DNA from: Daphnia pulex
Taxonomy: Eukaryota > Arthropoda > Branchiopoda > Diplostraca > Daphniidae
Length of the DNA: 64,000 bases
Assembly: GCF_021134715.1 (NCBI RefSeq)
Contig: NC_060023.1
Span: forward strand, 12,152,001 to 12,216,000
Reading direction: 5' to 3'
The notes under the pieces were generated by a model. That model was given only the letters and a program-made list of their open reading frames with translations. It had not been told where the DNA came from and ran no database searches. This document shows, in pieces, positions 1 through 14,487 of the stretch. Positions within the stretch are counted from its first letter, which is position 1; each line of letters starts with the position of its first letter. A program made the translations under genes and the position numbers.

Positions 1-243
1 GCCAACTAGGTGCTCGTGACAATAGTTAAATGAAATGGTCTAATCCAATAATACAAGCTCACAACCTTATGTCTTCTGAAGCAAAATAATTTCTGTTGCA
101 AGGTAATTATTTTATTACCAATTTTTTTTTAAATTTACTGTGTTCTTTAAGGCTATAATGTTCACATTAACTTTTCCCTATCAAGTTGTAAATTTTCAAG
201 ATATTGATGCCTTCGCCAGATCCCATTCTTTGTTGCTATCAGT
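1..243. repeat. dispersed repeat, copy 1 of segment A
   Basis: This stretch matches 56397-56627 in the same orientation. Both begin with GCCAACTAGGTGCTCGTGAC and share the later words AAATGAAATGGTCTAATCC, TCACAACC, TGTCTTCTGAAG, TGTTCTTTAAG and AGATATTGATGCCT. They differ by scattered substitutions and short indels. Similarity fades near GTTGCT in both copies. The window starts inside the unit, so the true left end is unknown. No coding potential was seen. Confidence 0.8.
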
Positions 244-494
244 TTTGCAGACAACAGCAAGAAAATGCTGCTACTCAACATTTTATGGTGACCAACACTC
301 TGTTCTAATTTAGGACAATGTAAGGTTGATAAATTTGAGGTATTTCTTTCTGTCACTACAATAAGGTTTGAAAATCATATCAAAATTTACTTTTCTTTCA
401 GGGTAAGCCCTCTTTGTTACTGTTATAGTTGTTTGGAAACCGACAAGAGATTGCTGGAATTGAAGATTGATAATTTATGTAGAATCAGATATAT

Positions 495-600
495 TAAAAG
501 TGTTCCTGGGCTCCCTTCTTTTCTGTGGCCCCGTTTCCCTATCTAACCACTAACCAACGGCCGCCGATGGTCACTTACCCGCTGTGATAACCAGGAGGGG
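495..600 (-). repeat. dispersed repeat, copy 1 of segment B (inverted relative to copy 2)
   Basis: Read on the minus strand, this stretch matches the plus strand at about 58048-58165. Shared words include TTAGTGGTTAGATAGGGAAAC, shortened here to its first 20 bases, and GGGGCCACAGAAAAGAAGGGA. It lies about 250 bases from segment A, whereas the other copies of A and B lie about 1.4 kb apart and in the opposite relative orientation. A rearrangement or two separate families could explain this. Confidence 0.7.
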
Positions 601-1560
601 GGGGAAAGTTCTAGTCAAACGGAAAATTTAATGAATATTTTCTTAAGGTAATATGTTTAAAGATGTTTAAGAAATAAGGAGAAGTTTATTTATAAACATT
701 TGAGTTTTAAATATACAATAACTTTGCACATGTGTTAGTTAAATTTATTATTTGCGTTACGTTATTGTTAAGTTATTTACTTACGTTATTTCCTTGTTTG
801 CCCTTTAACATTTCAATGAAATCAGTAATTTTCTCTAAATTTGTTTATACTAACCTACTCCTTTTCTTTGTTTCATACTAACTCACTTGTCTTAACTATT
901 CTTTAATAATTTTAACAATTCATCTCCCCACTCATCCAAACCCCTTTAAATTTTTTTTCAAAAGTTAGTTATTTGGGCAAGTTGCTAACGCATTTAGTTA
1001 GTTGTAGGCTTGTTTATAGCTGTGACGCAGCTTGAGGCTTGTGACAACTATTTGAAAATTAACTTCTACAATCCGATAATGAAGTTTTAACACGTTCCTA
1101 CCCCCATCGGACTCTGACGTCATATGTTAACTGTCAAATCGCCATGTCACAATCACTTGCAATTCCAAGTAGACCTGAATTACTCCCGCAGACAAAGTAA
1201 ACCATGGCAGACGCAAAAAAAAACAAATAATAACAAAAAAACAAACAAGCCAAAGCAAATACAAACAAACAAATCAAAACCAACAGCTTTCTGAACACAC
1301 ACCACGTACATAGTAACAAATAGAGAACACACGTAACAAAAAAACAATGGGAACCTTCGTAAATTCAATTTTTTAAAACTAATCCTTAAACCATGTAACA
1401 GGCAGGCAACAGCATCAGCACATTAGACTGCAACACCATTGGCAATTTCAGTTTTACTTCAAACATCAACCAACAGCGTAAAAAAACCTATGAAACAAAT
1501 ATGATATAAAGCAAAATAAAAAACAAGCTGTTGTATGTGCAATAAAGGCAACTTCCCAAT
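601..1560. other. AT-rich spacer, no gene seen
   Basis: The stretch contains T-rich and A-rich tracts, including a run of AAAACAAACAAG-type words around 1215-1350. The reading frames here are short and of biased composition. Nothing resembling a known protein, RNA gene or transposon end was recognised. Confidence 0.5.
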
Positions 1561-4500
1561 TCATGCAGTTAGTAAGCAGCAAGTCGAGATGTTCTTCATT
1601 GGACGAAAACATCTTCAAATTACCCTGGCTGACAGACCTTGGAAATAGAAAAAATTATTCATTGTCAGGTATACATAATTAGTAGAATCTGTAAAATTTT
1701 AAATATTGATTATCTGAGTAAATCTGATTATCAAAACTGGAGAGCTTACTGATGACCAGTAACATGAAAGAAATACCAGTTTAGCAGAATTCTTGTGGTA
1801 AACGTCTTCGATCATTACCTGGATGTGACCACATGCTAAGGGCTCAACTAGAAGTTCTCGGAACAGTGGACAGGATTGCACCTGTAAGTTTCAAGGATTA
1901 GCTACATCACTATGAAGAAATTAAATCTTAAACAGAAAATTGAGTACCTTAAACAAAGCCTTTGCAGAATACGAAAATAATTTTAGTCGTATTGTACGTA
2001 GAACACAAATCTTGGCAGTCGTTTACAAGTTCAACGTCTCGGAAACAAATGGCACTGCCAGTTCTCAGTTCTGAACCAAAGAAGAAGGCCACCTGGTGGA
2101 CATACTTTCAACGCCACCTGACGACGATCAGCTCTCCAAGAAAACGAATAGTTGCACATTCCAGTTTTTTTCCCCTAAATATCGTCATTAAAATAAACTC
2201 GTTTAGTTTTAACACGAAGCTAGAATAAAACTTTTACCTGAAGGTCAGGGGTTGAACTGCTCAGAATAGGCACAGATGAGATTCAATGTCTTAAATTTGC
2301 TGCCCAGCGTTATCAACTTGGTCTCAGTTTCTTGACTGTGGCATTGATGACTTTTGGCTTAAAGTTGGTGACGCCTGACGCGTCGCATGAGAGCAGTGAA
2401 AAGTGGCCAGCTTGTACTTCCAGACCCAAACGCTCGGCGAATGGCTCGTAGAGTTGAATCACGAATGCTATCAGGAAGCGGCCACAAGGACTGGACACTT
2501 TGCCGACTTTGGCAACTTCCATTTTCTCTCATATCTCTTAAAGGAACACTGGAACAGCCAATAGAAGGCGTTTGGGCCCCGACAACGGCCGGCGAAAGGT
2601 ACTCGATCCTCAACGGTTAACTGACGCCCTTGCTTTAAGCGCTGGCAAGATGGGAAACAATTATTCAAGTAAAACTTCCAACAGAAAATCGCATTAGGCC
2701 ACCAAGTAGTATAGTCGTTCCTGGAAGGGAATAATTGCATAACATTAGTAACAAAATTAAACTGAAATTTGAATATAAAGTCACTACCTGGACGACCGTT
2801 AGCCTCTTGAGGTAATTCCCCGACGTTGGCACTTGAATGGCCAGCACTCGCTCGTACCACGTGCTGTCTGTGAGCCAATCAAACAAGACGACGTGATTTC
2901 GTCCGACTGCAAGGCCAGCCCCAACCTAATCAAATAGCAGAAAACATGTTTAAACGCCAAGCAAATGATTACCGGTACTAAGCAAAGAATTCCCGACCAA
3001 AAAAATTACTTTTTAAATATTAAGAAGCGTTGGCGTCACAGCCCCCAGATAGCAGAAGAGAAATTTCGTTCTATACCTCTGTGATACTTCAATTAACGCC
3101 TTTAATGCCCTCGAGATGAGAGTCCCGATTGTCTATCACACGCTGCACACAGTCTAAGGAGAAACAGAGAGAAACAAAAGCAAGAACTCGGCACACTTTA
3201 CAGAGAAAATAAAAAGGGCGATGCGACCAAGGACGACGACCGTCACCACCTCGGCATGCAGAAAGAGGAAAAGATATGAAAGCGGCATCATGAAATTCAT
3301 TTCCTCTCCGCTCTCCCCAAAATCCCAGCAAAAATTACACTGCATAAGGTAGTACTTAAACCTAATGTAATAACCTACCACACGAAATATTTCCAGGACC
3401 TTGCACACTAAGGGAAGGATTATACTCACGACATTTCACATTTTTAACGAGTGAACATAGTTGTCCATTGATTGACACTCACTTGCTTCGCCACGTCAGT
3501 CCACAATTTGCTAACAGCAAGGGAGTAGTGGAGTACATTCAAAAGGTTTTTCACTTGCCACCTGAAGTGAAACTAATGCAGTTGGCTGGCTGCAACAACT
3601 GTCAAACTGATCTGCAAGCATACCTGCAGTAACAATTTGAAAGCAATTATTGTAGGAATACACATCACAATAAAAAAACAAAGAACTAACAGAAATACCT
3701 GTTCTAATTACAAGGAATAAAATTCCTACGTAGGAAATTAAGGTGGTTGTTTTGTTGAACCTTGGGTTAGGAGAAGGAGAATCCAATGGCCGGAGACACC
3801 ACAACACTGGTTGTGGAACTTCCATCTCCCAAAGGAGTTTGATGGACTTGGGCAGGTGTCAGGATAAAAAATTTGGTTTGCCGTTTGCTATTTAGTCAAT
3901 GACTCAAATGTGTTGGCCTCCAACCCACCAGATAGGAAATTTTCAAAATTTAATGGAAAATAACGGCAACAGAATTAAACACGAGAATAATCTCAAAAGA
4001 CGTAACTGTTATTACCTTGTAAACAGAATTCGCTGATGTAGCAGACATGGACAAATTTGGTTCGCACTGCTTTTTCATTCATGCCAACTGCATAATGGAT
4101 ACAATAGCATTTAGATGTCCAAGATCTGAATCAAGAATACAGTTATGAATTAGCTACCTGAATAAAAGTTCAAGCAAAAAATTACTTAATTATGGTTAGA
4201 TTTTCACCACAATTTCCTAACGAAAGGTGTTTTTAAGAATCCACGCTTCAACTGTAGAAAAAATTAGCAAGTTTACTGTCACTCACCAGTTATTCGTTTC
4301 ATCTTCAATAAACCTGATCTCAAGCCAACCACTGCCAGCCACAAAATTGTGTTTCTCATCTTCTTTTTCAAAAGTGAGCATGGCCAAATTGGCCACTGAT
4401 GAAAACAGCAGAAGTAACAGAAATCATGCCTTAAATTACTGATTCAGATCACCTATCTATGAATTTTTACCTCGATAACTTTTCGACTCTCGATGTGCAC

Positions 4501-4740
4501 GAACATGGAACGAGCACGTGGTACGCGATTAGGTGGAACAACTCGGGTTTTTGAAGCACTATTACAAGATAGAATTTTCATTACTACTTTGGATAGAAAT
4601 GCAAGCAGAGACATGCACAAAGGCTAAAAATTAGAGCCAGTTTAAACGTTAAACCTTTTTAAAAATTTCAAACTTTTTACCTTAAAATGTTTCACAGACA
4701 CCAACATGGCAGCAGTCCAGTCTCCAGCAAGCAACGATCT
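1561..4740 (-). pseudogene. exon-like blocks of an unrecognised minus-strand gene, possibly decayed
   Basis: Several minus-strand blocks look like coding exons flanked by plausible splice sites. From upstream to downstream they include MLVSVKHFK near 4690-4710, a block with RSMFVHIESRKVIE near 4472-4620, one with ANLAMLTFEKEDEKHNF near 4270-4390, MNEKAVRTKFVHVCYISEF near 4017-4075, and MLADQFDSCCSQPTALVSLQ near 3562-3623. Further down are FDWLTDSTWYERVLAIQ near 2788-2927 and VQSCPLFRELLVEPLACGHI near 1819-1882, which can join in frame to GNLKMFSSNEEHLDLLLTNC below 1640. The later block LYEPFAERLGLEVQAGHFSL near 2313-2522 has no good acceptor. Several joins need incompatible phases, so I could not build one protein. 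It may be a diverged pseudogene or a real gene with exons I placed wrongly. No family was recognised. Confidence 0.35.
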
Positions 4741-6722
4741 TCTCTGAAAGTGTAATGTGTAAATTGCGGATGGAGGAATTGCGGAAATAGACGCACTCTA
4801 GCGGTGAGAAATGAAACACTGAAGAGTTTGCAGAAAAAAATCAGATGGCGCCACTCTCGCTTTTTTCACGTCTAGACAGGATTTGATTGCGTGAGCTTTT
4901 TTCAAGTGGCGTATTTATTCCCGTCGTGGATATAATAAGAAATAAAAATAGGAACGGTCGTCTCCAACTGCACTGTGCACACGCGCCATTGTTTGATCAA
5001 TGTCCCCCCCTGGACGATTCTATTGGCTGCTGCAATCAAAAAAAGGAGAGAAACGAATCGCCACATCGATTACACGACTATGTAATACCGTATCGAATTT
5101 AAAATTTAAAAAAAAAAATAGGTATCCGAATTTTTCTCGAAAGAAGAAAATCTCCCGCACTGGGCAGAAGAAAGGACAGGTGATTGTAACGTTGGAATTT
5201 TCTCGCGTCTAGGGAATAAGGAAGGAAAAGGTAAAAAGAAGAAAAAAGACGCGAGGCCGAATTGCGGTCGAGTGGTTAGGTGGTCAAGTCGGAAAATCAA
5301 CCAAACACTCGGCAGGATATGTCGGTCGATGGTCTTTTCAACAACAACGGAAAAAAAATAATATCAAAAATATATACAGAAACGGAAAAGAGAAAGGACG
5401 TATGTAATAATAATAACATCACACACAAGTCCAGGGAGAGTCACGCAAATCAATCACAATAATTCGAGGAATCAAAAAATTATTATTTTTTTTTTCTTTT
5501 TTTTTCAAATATTAATATATATAATATCGTGTTAACTTTTATTGTAATCAGATTATTTTGTCTTGTTGTTTGGTGTCGCATGGCCAGTCAAGCGGCCATT
5601 ATTATTTTTCTCTTTTTTTTATTTTTTATAAAGAAAAGCCAAAAAACCGAAACGAAAAGTTTGTGCTGGTATAGGAATTTTGTGTCTTTTCGAATTTTTA
5701 TTAATCGTTTTACCCAGGCACTACATGGAAACAAAAGGGTGCGGCCATCAGCAGGAGCGTTTATACCCTGTTAAATCTATTTTTCTTATAGGAAGTGAAT
5801 TTGTTGTTATTGTGCTGTGTAAGAAATATCTATAGGGGGTTTTCCATAAGCCATGAAAAGATATAAGAAATGTTATGTCTTATATATGCTGTGTGAGGTT
5901 CACACCATTTGGTCAGCAGCAGGTGATTATATGATGGCCGTTTGTTATTTAGCCGTTAGCCAAGTTCATCTAATGATTTCCGTTTCCTCTTGCGATGCTC
6001 TGCTCCTTACAAGTCCGTCATCTCATTTGAATTGAAAAGTGTTGGTAGAATAGTACACGGGCGAGAGATGATGTCGTACACAGCGCAGTTTATTCTTGTA
6101 GGCCAAAGTGGATGTAATGGGAACTCTTGGGCGCGCGTATAGATCACACATGCATAACGGCCATGCTTCTTTGCACACACGGTCGCCATTTTCTTTTTTC
6201 CTGGTCGTGTGGTCTTTGGTATTATATAGAGTCGATGGAAAAAAAGGAGAAAAAAAAAAACAAGCAAACAACTTCTTACTTGTTCGTTTTCTATATATAC
6301 GTGAGTCATATATATACTTTGCGGTTTCGTCTTCTTTCCTTTTGGGTTCTTTTCCCACTCGATTATCAGCACTTCCTCAACTTCTTCCTGACTCATTATT
6401 ACAAATGGGAGAAATGTACAAGAGAGAGAAAAAGGTCGTCGCCGTAATAGACTGTCCAGTTTCCGGAGTTGGGGTTATAGATATCATATGATGTGAGAGA
6501 CAGGTGCCTGGTTTAGGTGTATTAATGTAGATAGAAATCGAATCATCTAATATGTGTCGATTCGTCGGCTGAATATAAACCACGTCCGTTGGTTTTCTCA
6601 CGATGATTCACCATCACACCACCACTAGCAGCACACCATCGAGCGTCCTGTTTGAGTGGTTCTCTCAATCTATTTATAGGGCACGCTCCAATGCCTTTCT
6701 TATCTCTCACCCATCCATCCAT

Positions 6723-6745
6723 AGCAGCAGCAGCAGCAGCAGCAG
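6723..6745. repeat. (AGC)n microsatellite
   Basis: A perfect trinucleotide run of a little over seven AGC units lies in the intergenic low-complexity region. Confidence 0.95.
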
Positions 6746-7188
6746 TTCTTAATTTTTTTTTCTCATTTCATTTCTCATATAAAACTAATATCGGTTTATT
6801 GTAATCAAGTCAACTCTTTTTATTTTTAGAGGAACTGAAATTCGGGGCGCTTATATCGATCGTCCGTTTTTCCTAGCTCTTTTTTTTGTTTTCATAAATT
6901 TCGATATCATTAAATAGTAGTCGAATTGCGTGCAGAAGAGCGACAACAACAACAACAGGACCGAAAAACAATAAAGCGACTTCTCCGCTGCTGCTGCTTT
7001 TACCTACACAGCGCGCGCAGACTAGAAAAATAAAATAAAATAAAAAGTATTACACATAGAGGAGGGGAATATCGGACGAGTAAAAGGGCCAAACACGCCA
7101 TCAAGTCGTTCTCTCCATACATATTAGACTGTTATATATATGTATACTACTCTCTCTCGTTGGGCTGCTATATAGCGGATTCCGGCCA

Positions 7189-7223
7189 CTGCTGCTGCTG
7201 CTCCGCTGCTAGCTAGCTAGCTT
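7189..7223. repeat. (CTG)n run followed by (AGCT)n
   Basis: Five CTG units are followed after a few bases by a short CTAG/AGCT tandem run. It is a simple repeat without coding context. Confidence 0.85.
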
Positions 7224-10200
7224 GTACTATGCGCCTTTAATGTTATTTGACAGAACGGGTCGTCAGCAGCGCAGTCAGTCGGTCGGTCGTGATGGGGAAA
7301 TCATTCCCCTTCCCCAACCCCTCTTCGTCCTGCAGCACATCACGCATCGCCCAGGTATAATATAGAGTCGAACCGGGCCCCGCCGCTGCAGGTAAATAAC
7401 ACAGACGACAATTCAGTCAGCCAATCAGAAAAATACCTGCAGCAATTGATATATATAAGCCCCTATCTATGTGTGTAGTGTATAACATCTAAATTTAGAT
7501 GTGTCGAATCGATATTCTTTTATTGATTTGAATCATTTTGGTGGTCGATTGAATACATTCAAATATACATAAGAGTTGTAGGCCTAAATAGAGAGAAACA
7601 GCTCAACTGTAGCTAAATCTATACACGTAATAGATTGTTATGGGTGGTGCTTGGTGGTGTGTTTTGGCGTTGCCATGGCGACCGCCTTTCCACCACAATA
7701 TGGCACGTAGTGTGATATCCCATGAATGTTGATGCCAATTCAATAGCAGATGATTCATTTACAATTGATGCAGTGTGGCTCCTGTAAAACTATATAGATA
7801 CGCTTCAGTGACTTGTTGTTGCACGTGTGACCACATCCGGTCAAATCACCTGGAAAATATCTAATAAGAAAAGAAAACTAGATCTAAACTATAATTTTAT
7901 ATGTATGCGAATTAATGGGACACTTAACATCACCTTTATAGGGCAGCAACAATCAACTCAATGGTCTTGGATATATAATAATAGTCCACACATAACAATC
8001 AAACTATCGTGTATTCTTCTTTTTAGACTTTTTATATAAAAATGAAATGTTTTGGCTACTGTTGGTTATATAAAAACAGTTGATGATAGTCTTATAGTCG
8101 ACAGCAGACACGGATAATAATTGCGGATGAATCTGATATGAGCTCCTAGAATCAAGCGTGTTTGATCGAATTGTGTGATGGCGTCATGACAACAAACTGT
8201 CGTGGCCAAAACTCTTATAGACTCGGATAACTTTTAGATTCCTAGGCTACACAGCAGTATATGCACGTGCGGGAGAATATCGATTTGATTAAGTATATAC
8301 CTTCATACATTTGACATGTTTCTCCCCTGTATAGACATGTGTGTTATGTCAATATCTGTGTGTATATCTGCTGCTGCTGTATTAGTTGTTGTGCAGTGAG
8401 AGACTTTGACGCATCGATAGATGGCGAGAATCTATAACCGCCAGCAAGTCTTTGATATGTCTCTAATAAACACGGCGAATTGAATTCTAAATGATGATGA
8501 ACTTTAACGAGCATAAATGAATTGGAAGAGAGACAGCGCACCTGGTGTTGTACATCTACGGTTAGATGGTTCAGGTAGAAAAAGAAATGATCCGACGATG
8601 AGAAAATATAAGAGAAAAAGGGCCACAAGGCGGGGGAGGTATACACAGAGTCAGCAGTAGGGAGACGGGTGGGGGAGGCGGTTTAATAGGGAGGTGGGAG
8701 GTCTAAAGAACTTGAAAATGTGGTAGTAGTATGGGAAAAAAAAAGAAAAAGACACGACGACCAGAAGAAGGTGGAAGAAGAAGAAGAAGGAAATGAGAGA
8801 GAGAGAGAAAAAGAGAAAAGAGTAGACAGCAGCAGCAGCACACGGCACAGGTATACATATAGGAAGGAGGGGGAATATTATACTAGGACAGGTGGTCACC
8901 AGTCGGACGGCATCAGTAGCTCCTGTGAATTCGTGCCGAGCACACCTGTCTACTACCTTCTCTCTCTTTCTCTCTTTTAGCCATTCTCTCGAATACTTTT
9001 TTTGTCTGTTTGAACAGCAGGAACAAGAAATTTTTGAGTCGTGTGTTTGTGTAAACTTGCCATCAAACTCTACCATTTCCCAGGTAAAACTCGATTTTCT
9101 ATCGTTATTTTCTTTTTGATTATTAAGAGTTGCAATTGTTTTTATACTTAAAAAGAAAAGAAAAAGCGACACATTTCATCATCGTCGTCTACCACACAAA
9201 AGAGAAATGTTGCGCCACTATGATGCGGTACCTACTCTATTACAATCGAAATTTTAGTTGGAAATTCTTTTTTTTCTTTTTCGGAATGAAAAATCTAAAA
9301 AAGAAAAAAAGTGTAGCGTTGGCTGCTGCTGCTCGGCTGGCTGACGTCCAACGATGCACAGCTGTTGTACGTTGTTCACTAGACCGTGCAGTGTATACTA
9401 TATGTAAATTAAAAAAAGAAAAAAAAAATTATTTAAGAGTTATATTTAGTATATATAGCTACATACCCCCCATATCATTGGGAATCATCAAACAATGAGG
9501 GGTAAAAACAAGAAATACCTGTATTTTAGAAGGGAAAATTTTCTTCCAAAGCAATTAAGACCGACTGGGTTTATTATTAGTGAAGAAAAAAACCCTACTA
9601 ATCTTGTTTAAATATGAAAAAGGGGGGTAGATGTAGGAGGAATTCGATGGAATAGTTTCCACCCTATACCACGGCGTAGAGACTATAAGAGACTCGATTG
9701 ATGTTGAATTAAAGAGGAAGAAGACAGGATGTTAAGAAGCCGGCGGCTCGCTCCACTTTTCTTCCTTTTGCTTATTCCCCATTTTTATTCTCGTTTCTTC
9801 CTTCTTCTCTTCATTCCAGCAACAGAAGAATAAGAAAGGTAGATGATCTTGTTGTACCTGTATTCCCCCCTTCCTTTTTGTCATGGCCGAGTGCTCTGCT
9901 TTTGTTTGACTGGCAAATAGATCGACTTATTTATATATATTAGATTGAAATGATTAGCATCGAATCTCTGTCGAGAAATCGCTGGTCTTTTGGCCCGCAG
10001 AAAATTTACCCGAAAAAAGATAACCCGCAGGTGCCCGCAGTTGTTTGTCGGTGGGAAAATAATTTTTTCTTTTCTTTTTTTACCAGGTGATCAAGGTGAC
10101 CGGAAACGATATTATACACACACGCATCCATTTTTGTTTAATGCCCTTTCCTTCCTTTTCTTTTTTTTTTCGCTGAAACATTTTCCCGAACGAACCAAAC

Positions 10201-11618
10201 TGACCGGATACGACAAAGGCAATGAAGCCCATCCGCCGCAGCTTGCTGTTCAAAACCCGATGGATAATATAATTTTAGCCATAGGCTCTTTTTTGGGATT
10301 TTTCTTTCGCTTATTGTGCTGTTGGTTCCCAATCACAGCAGCTATAGACAGGTGACAGCAGCAGCCAATGGCACCTGACGTGATTTTTGGTTTGACTCTG
10401 GTGGCCTAAATGTTCAATGATTCTTTTCTCTCATGTGTCTATAGGTCGGGGTATTCCATCATCATTATCTTGATACATAGCCCCGGGCGATGTTATTAGA
10501 TTGCTCAGGTAAGGAGGAGGAACAGCTGTTCATGTTTTCTCTCTACACACGGTCGTCGTGGTTGGCTCCTGGTTGGATGGATGGAGACACGTTTGGCTTG
10601 GCTTCACATTTCTTTTTCGTTGTTATTTTTTCCAACAGCAGTTGCTTCGTCTTCTTCTTCCTACGACGCGCTCGACTGGCTGGCAACCCGCCCCCGCCAC
10701 TTCCGTCGCTCACGGCCATTTTTCCATCATTCGCCATCTATCGGATTTCTTGTTCCCCAACTGGCAACCCGGCGCCGGCGCTTTCTTATCGACCAATCAG
10801 ACGACGCTGCCACGCCCCCTTTTATTCCGGAGCAATAAGAAACAGTGACCAATCACTGATGCGATCTTTGGAATCAATCGGAATTTGTCGGTTGTTTTGT
10901 TGGCCGATTCCCGCAATGGCACTGGAAGAATTCACGGGTCGCAATTAAATTTGACAGATTTGAATTTCTGGAAAATGACACACTCGTGGATCTTCAGTGC
11001 TGTACCGGGCGTCGGTTATTCCATCTTCTACTTATCTTTCATCATTTCATTTGAATTGAATTATCTAAACATTATTGAGAGACTATATGTAGGGAATTAA
11101 ATATTCCGGTGATCCTTGGCACTGGAAGAATTCACAGAGTGCATTACGACAGGTCGTGGGTTCCCTGGTGCCAGAGATTGCTCCCGGAAATCAATATCAT
11201 CACAATTACATTTATGCTATAGGAATTGATTTATCGATTTATTGCCCGTGCCTATTTCTGTCTAATGTCTATGTACAATTGTCGCGTCTGTATAATAAAC
11301 TCTGGAATCGTTAGCAAATGAATTTTAGTCAAATTTCTTAAATTAGACGTGGAAAAATCTTGTTGGTTAAACACCGCAGGCGATATGCTGTGCAGTCGAG
11401 TTTGAACACGAAAAAATATAAACAGCAACGATCGTCTTTTTTGTGTTATTCTCAATGTCTTTTCGTGTGCATCCGCCCGTTCATCGTCGCGGTCGCTTTT
11501 TTTTTCTCTTATATAAAAATTGAACAGAAAAGAGAGAAAAAAAACAGGAGGGAATATAAATATATAAAATAGCTGCCGGTGTTACGCTGACGCGGAACGC
11601 GGCCATCGCTCCCTTCCC

Positions 11619-11636
11619 ATCATCATCATCATCATC
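11619..11636. repeat. (ATC)6 microsatellite
   Basis: Six perfect ATC units sit inside a pyrimidine-rich tract that continues to about 11750. Confidence 0.95.
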
Positions 11637-11982
11637 TTTCGTCCATCTTTTTTTTCCCCTTTTTCCCATCGTTTTTCCCAACTCCAATTTTCTTTTCTTC
11701 TTCCTTCCTTTCTTCTCCTTTTTCGGGATTATTATTTTTTGTTTTTTCATTCATGTTCGGCAGCAGACAACATTTCTCGTGTTCTCTCGGTCGTGGCGAT
11801 GATTCTTTCGACTTCCTTTTTTCCCCGTTTGTTGGCATTCTGACGTTTATCTTGTCGTCCTGCCCAGAAATAATCGAAAACATGAGACTAAACGACTTTC
11901 TTACTGAGACGGTTTAAAAAAGATAAGATGGGAAATGAAACTCAATCGAATGCGCATTTTCAGTATTTCTAGTTATAAATTT

Positions 11983-12064
11983 GACTGCTAGATGGCGAGC
12001 CAGTGAGTTGATATTTTGACTGCTAGATGGCGGAAATCATAGTAAATCATTTTACCACTAGATG
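11983..12064 (+). repeat. three spaced copies of a TAGATGG motif
   Basis: TGACTGCTAGATGGCG occurs at about 11982-11997 and again at 12017-12032. A third, weaker relative, CCACTAGATGGACTCGCG, follows at about 12056. The core resembles the AGATGGCG/AGGTGGCGC type of word known from CTCF-like insulator sites, but binding is only an inference. The cluster lies about 700 bases upstream of the SEC61A start codon. Confidence 0.45.
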
Positions 12065-12282
12065 GACTCGCGCTCTATACAACGAATTAAATTAGTAATT
12101 TCCAAGTTTTAAGCCATTTTGACAAGTTTCAATAATTTTCATGACATTTTATGAAAATAAAGAATTTCCACTAGTTTAGACAAATTAAATTCTATACTTT
12201 AAGAAAGAAAAATAACAAAAACCAATCGACTAAAATTGGCAACGTGTCCAAGTGACACGCAGTTGATTTTTAGGCGCCCCCA

Positions 12283-12725
12283 GTGCTGCTAACCCACACT
12301 CGACTTTTTTCTTTCCTTTTTATTCTTGATGATGTGTCACGTGACTTTGCTTCCAAGTTCCAACGTGGAAATATCTCGATACGATTCTTAGCATCCACGG
12401 CGATTAATCGCGTATCGCTTCACTCTTTCACTAATCGATTCAGTCGGGCTCTCCCATTAGATCGCCATAGTATCGGGGTGTTTTACCTTCAACTCGATTC
12501 TAGAAACGAGTGAATCGATTCAATTGTTAACCGTTTTGCTTGTGTCGATGTGGAACTGTCAGACGGGTAACTGCACAGTTGAACAAGTCAAGTCCACAGG
12601 AACGCCAGCCGGCGTTTCATTCACCCCAATTTATTAAAGACTTTTTCTCTTTTTTCAACCATCGAGAAATAGTTTCCGATTCTCTTTTTGCTACACTCTT
12701 TGTCGTCACCAATCACACCTCCAAA
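12283..12725 (+). promoter_or_regulatory. probable promoter and 5' UTR region of SEC61A
   Basis: This is the stretch immediately before the SEC61A start codon. It is less repetitive than the DNA upstream and contains TTCAGTCGGGC near 12438, similar to an arthropod initiator. The start codon at 12726 sits in the context CCAAAATGG, a good arthropod translation context. The exact transcription start cannot be read from sequence. Confidence 0.4.

Positions 12726-14487
<1,762 letters not shown>

Larger units (their letters stand above)
4741..12282. other. long low-complexity intergenic region, no gene supported
   Basis: This 7.5 kb stretch is the longest gene-free segment in the first half of the window. 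It is full of A-, T-, GA- and CT-rich tracts, such as the purine tract at about 8730-8830, and short simple repeats. Many frames stay open only because of that composition; their peptides are K/R/E- or F/S-rich and do not look like proteins. A TCAGTCGGTCGG-type word near 7270 resembles an arthropod initiator. It could hold untranslated first exons, an lncRNA or enhancers, but none can be delimited. Confidence 0.5.

Noticed and set aside
8651-9172. A 173-codon minus-strand open frame and its plus-strand partners near 8720-9498
   Set aside because: The frames are open because of GA/CT-rich tracts. The peptides are K/R/E- or F/S-rich, lack any known motif and overlap each other on both strands.
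10490-10948. A 152-codon plus-strand open frame
   Set aside because: Three overlapping frames are open here at once, no splice partners fit, and the peptide resembles no family. Base composition explains it.
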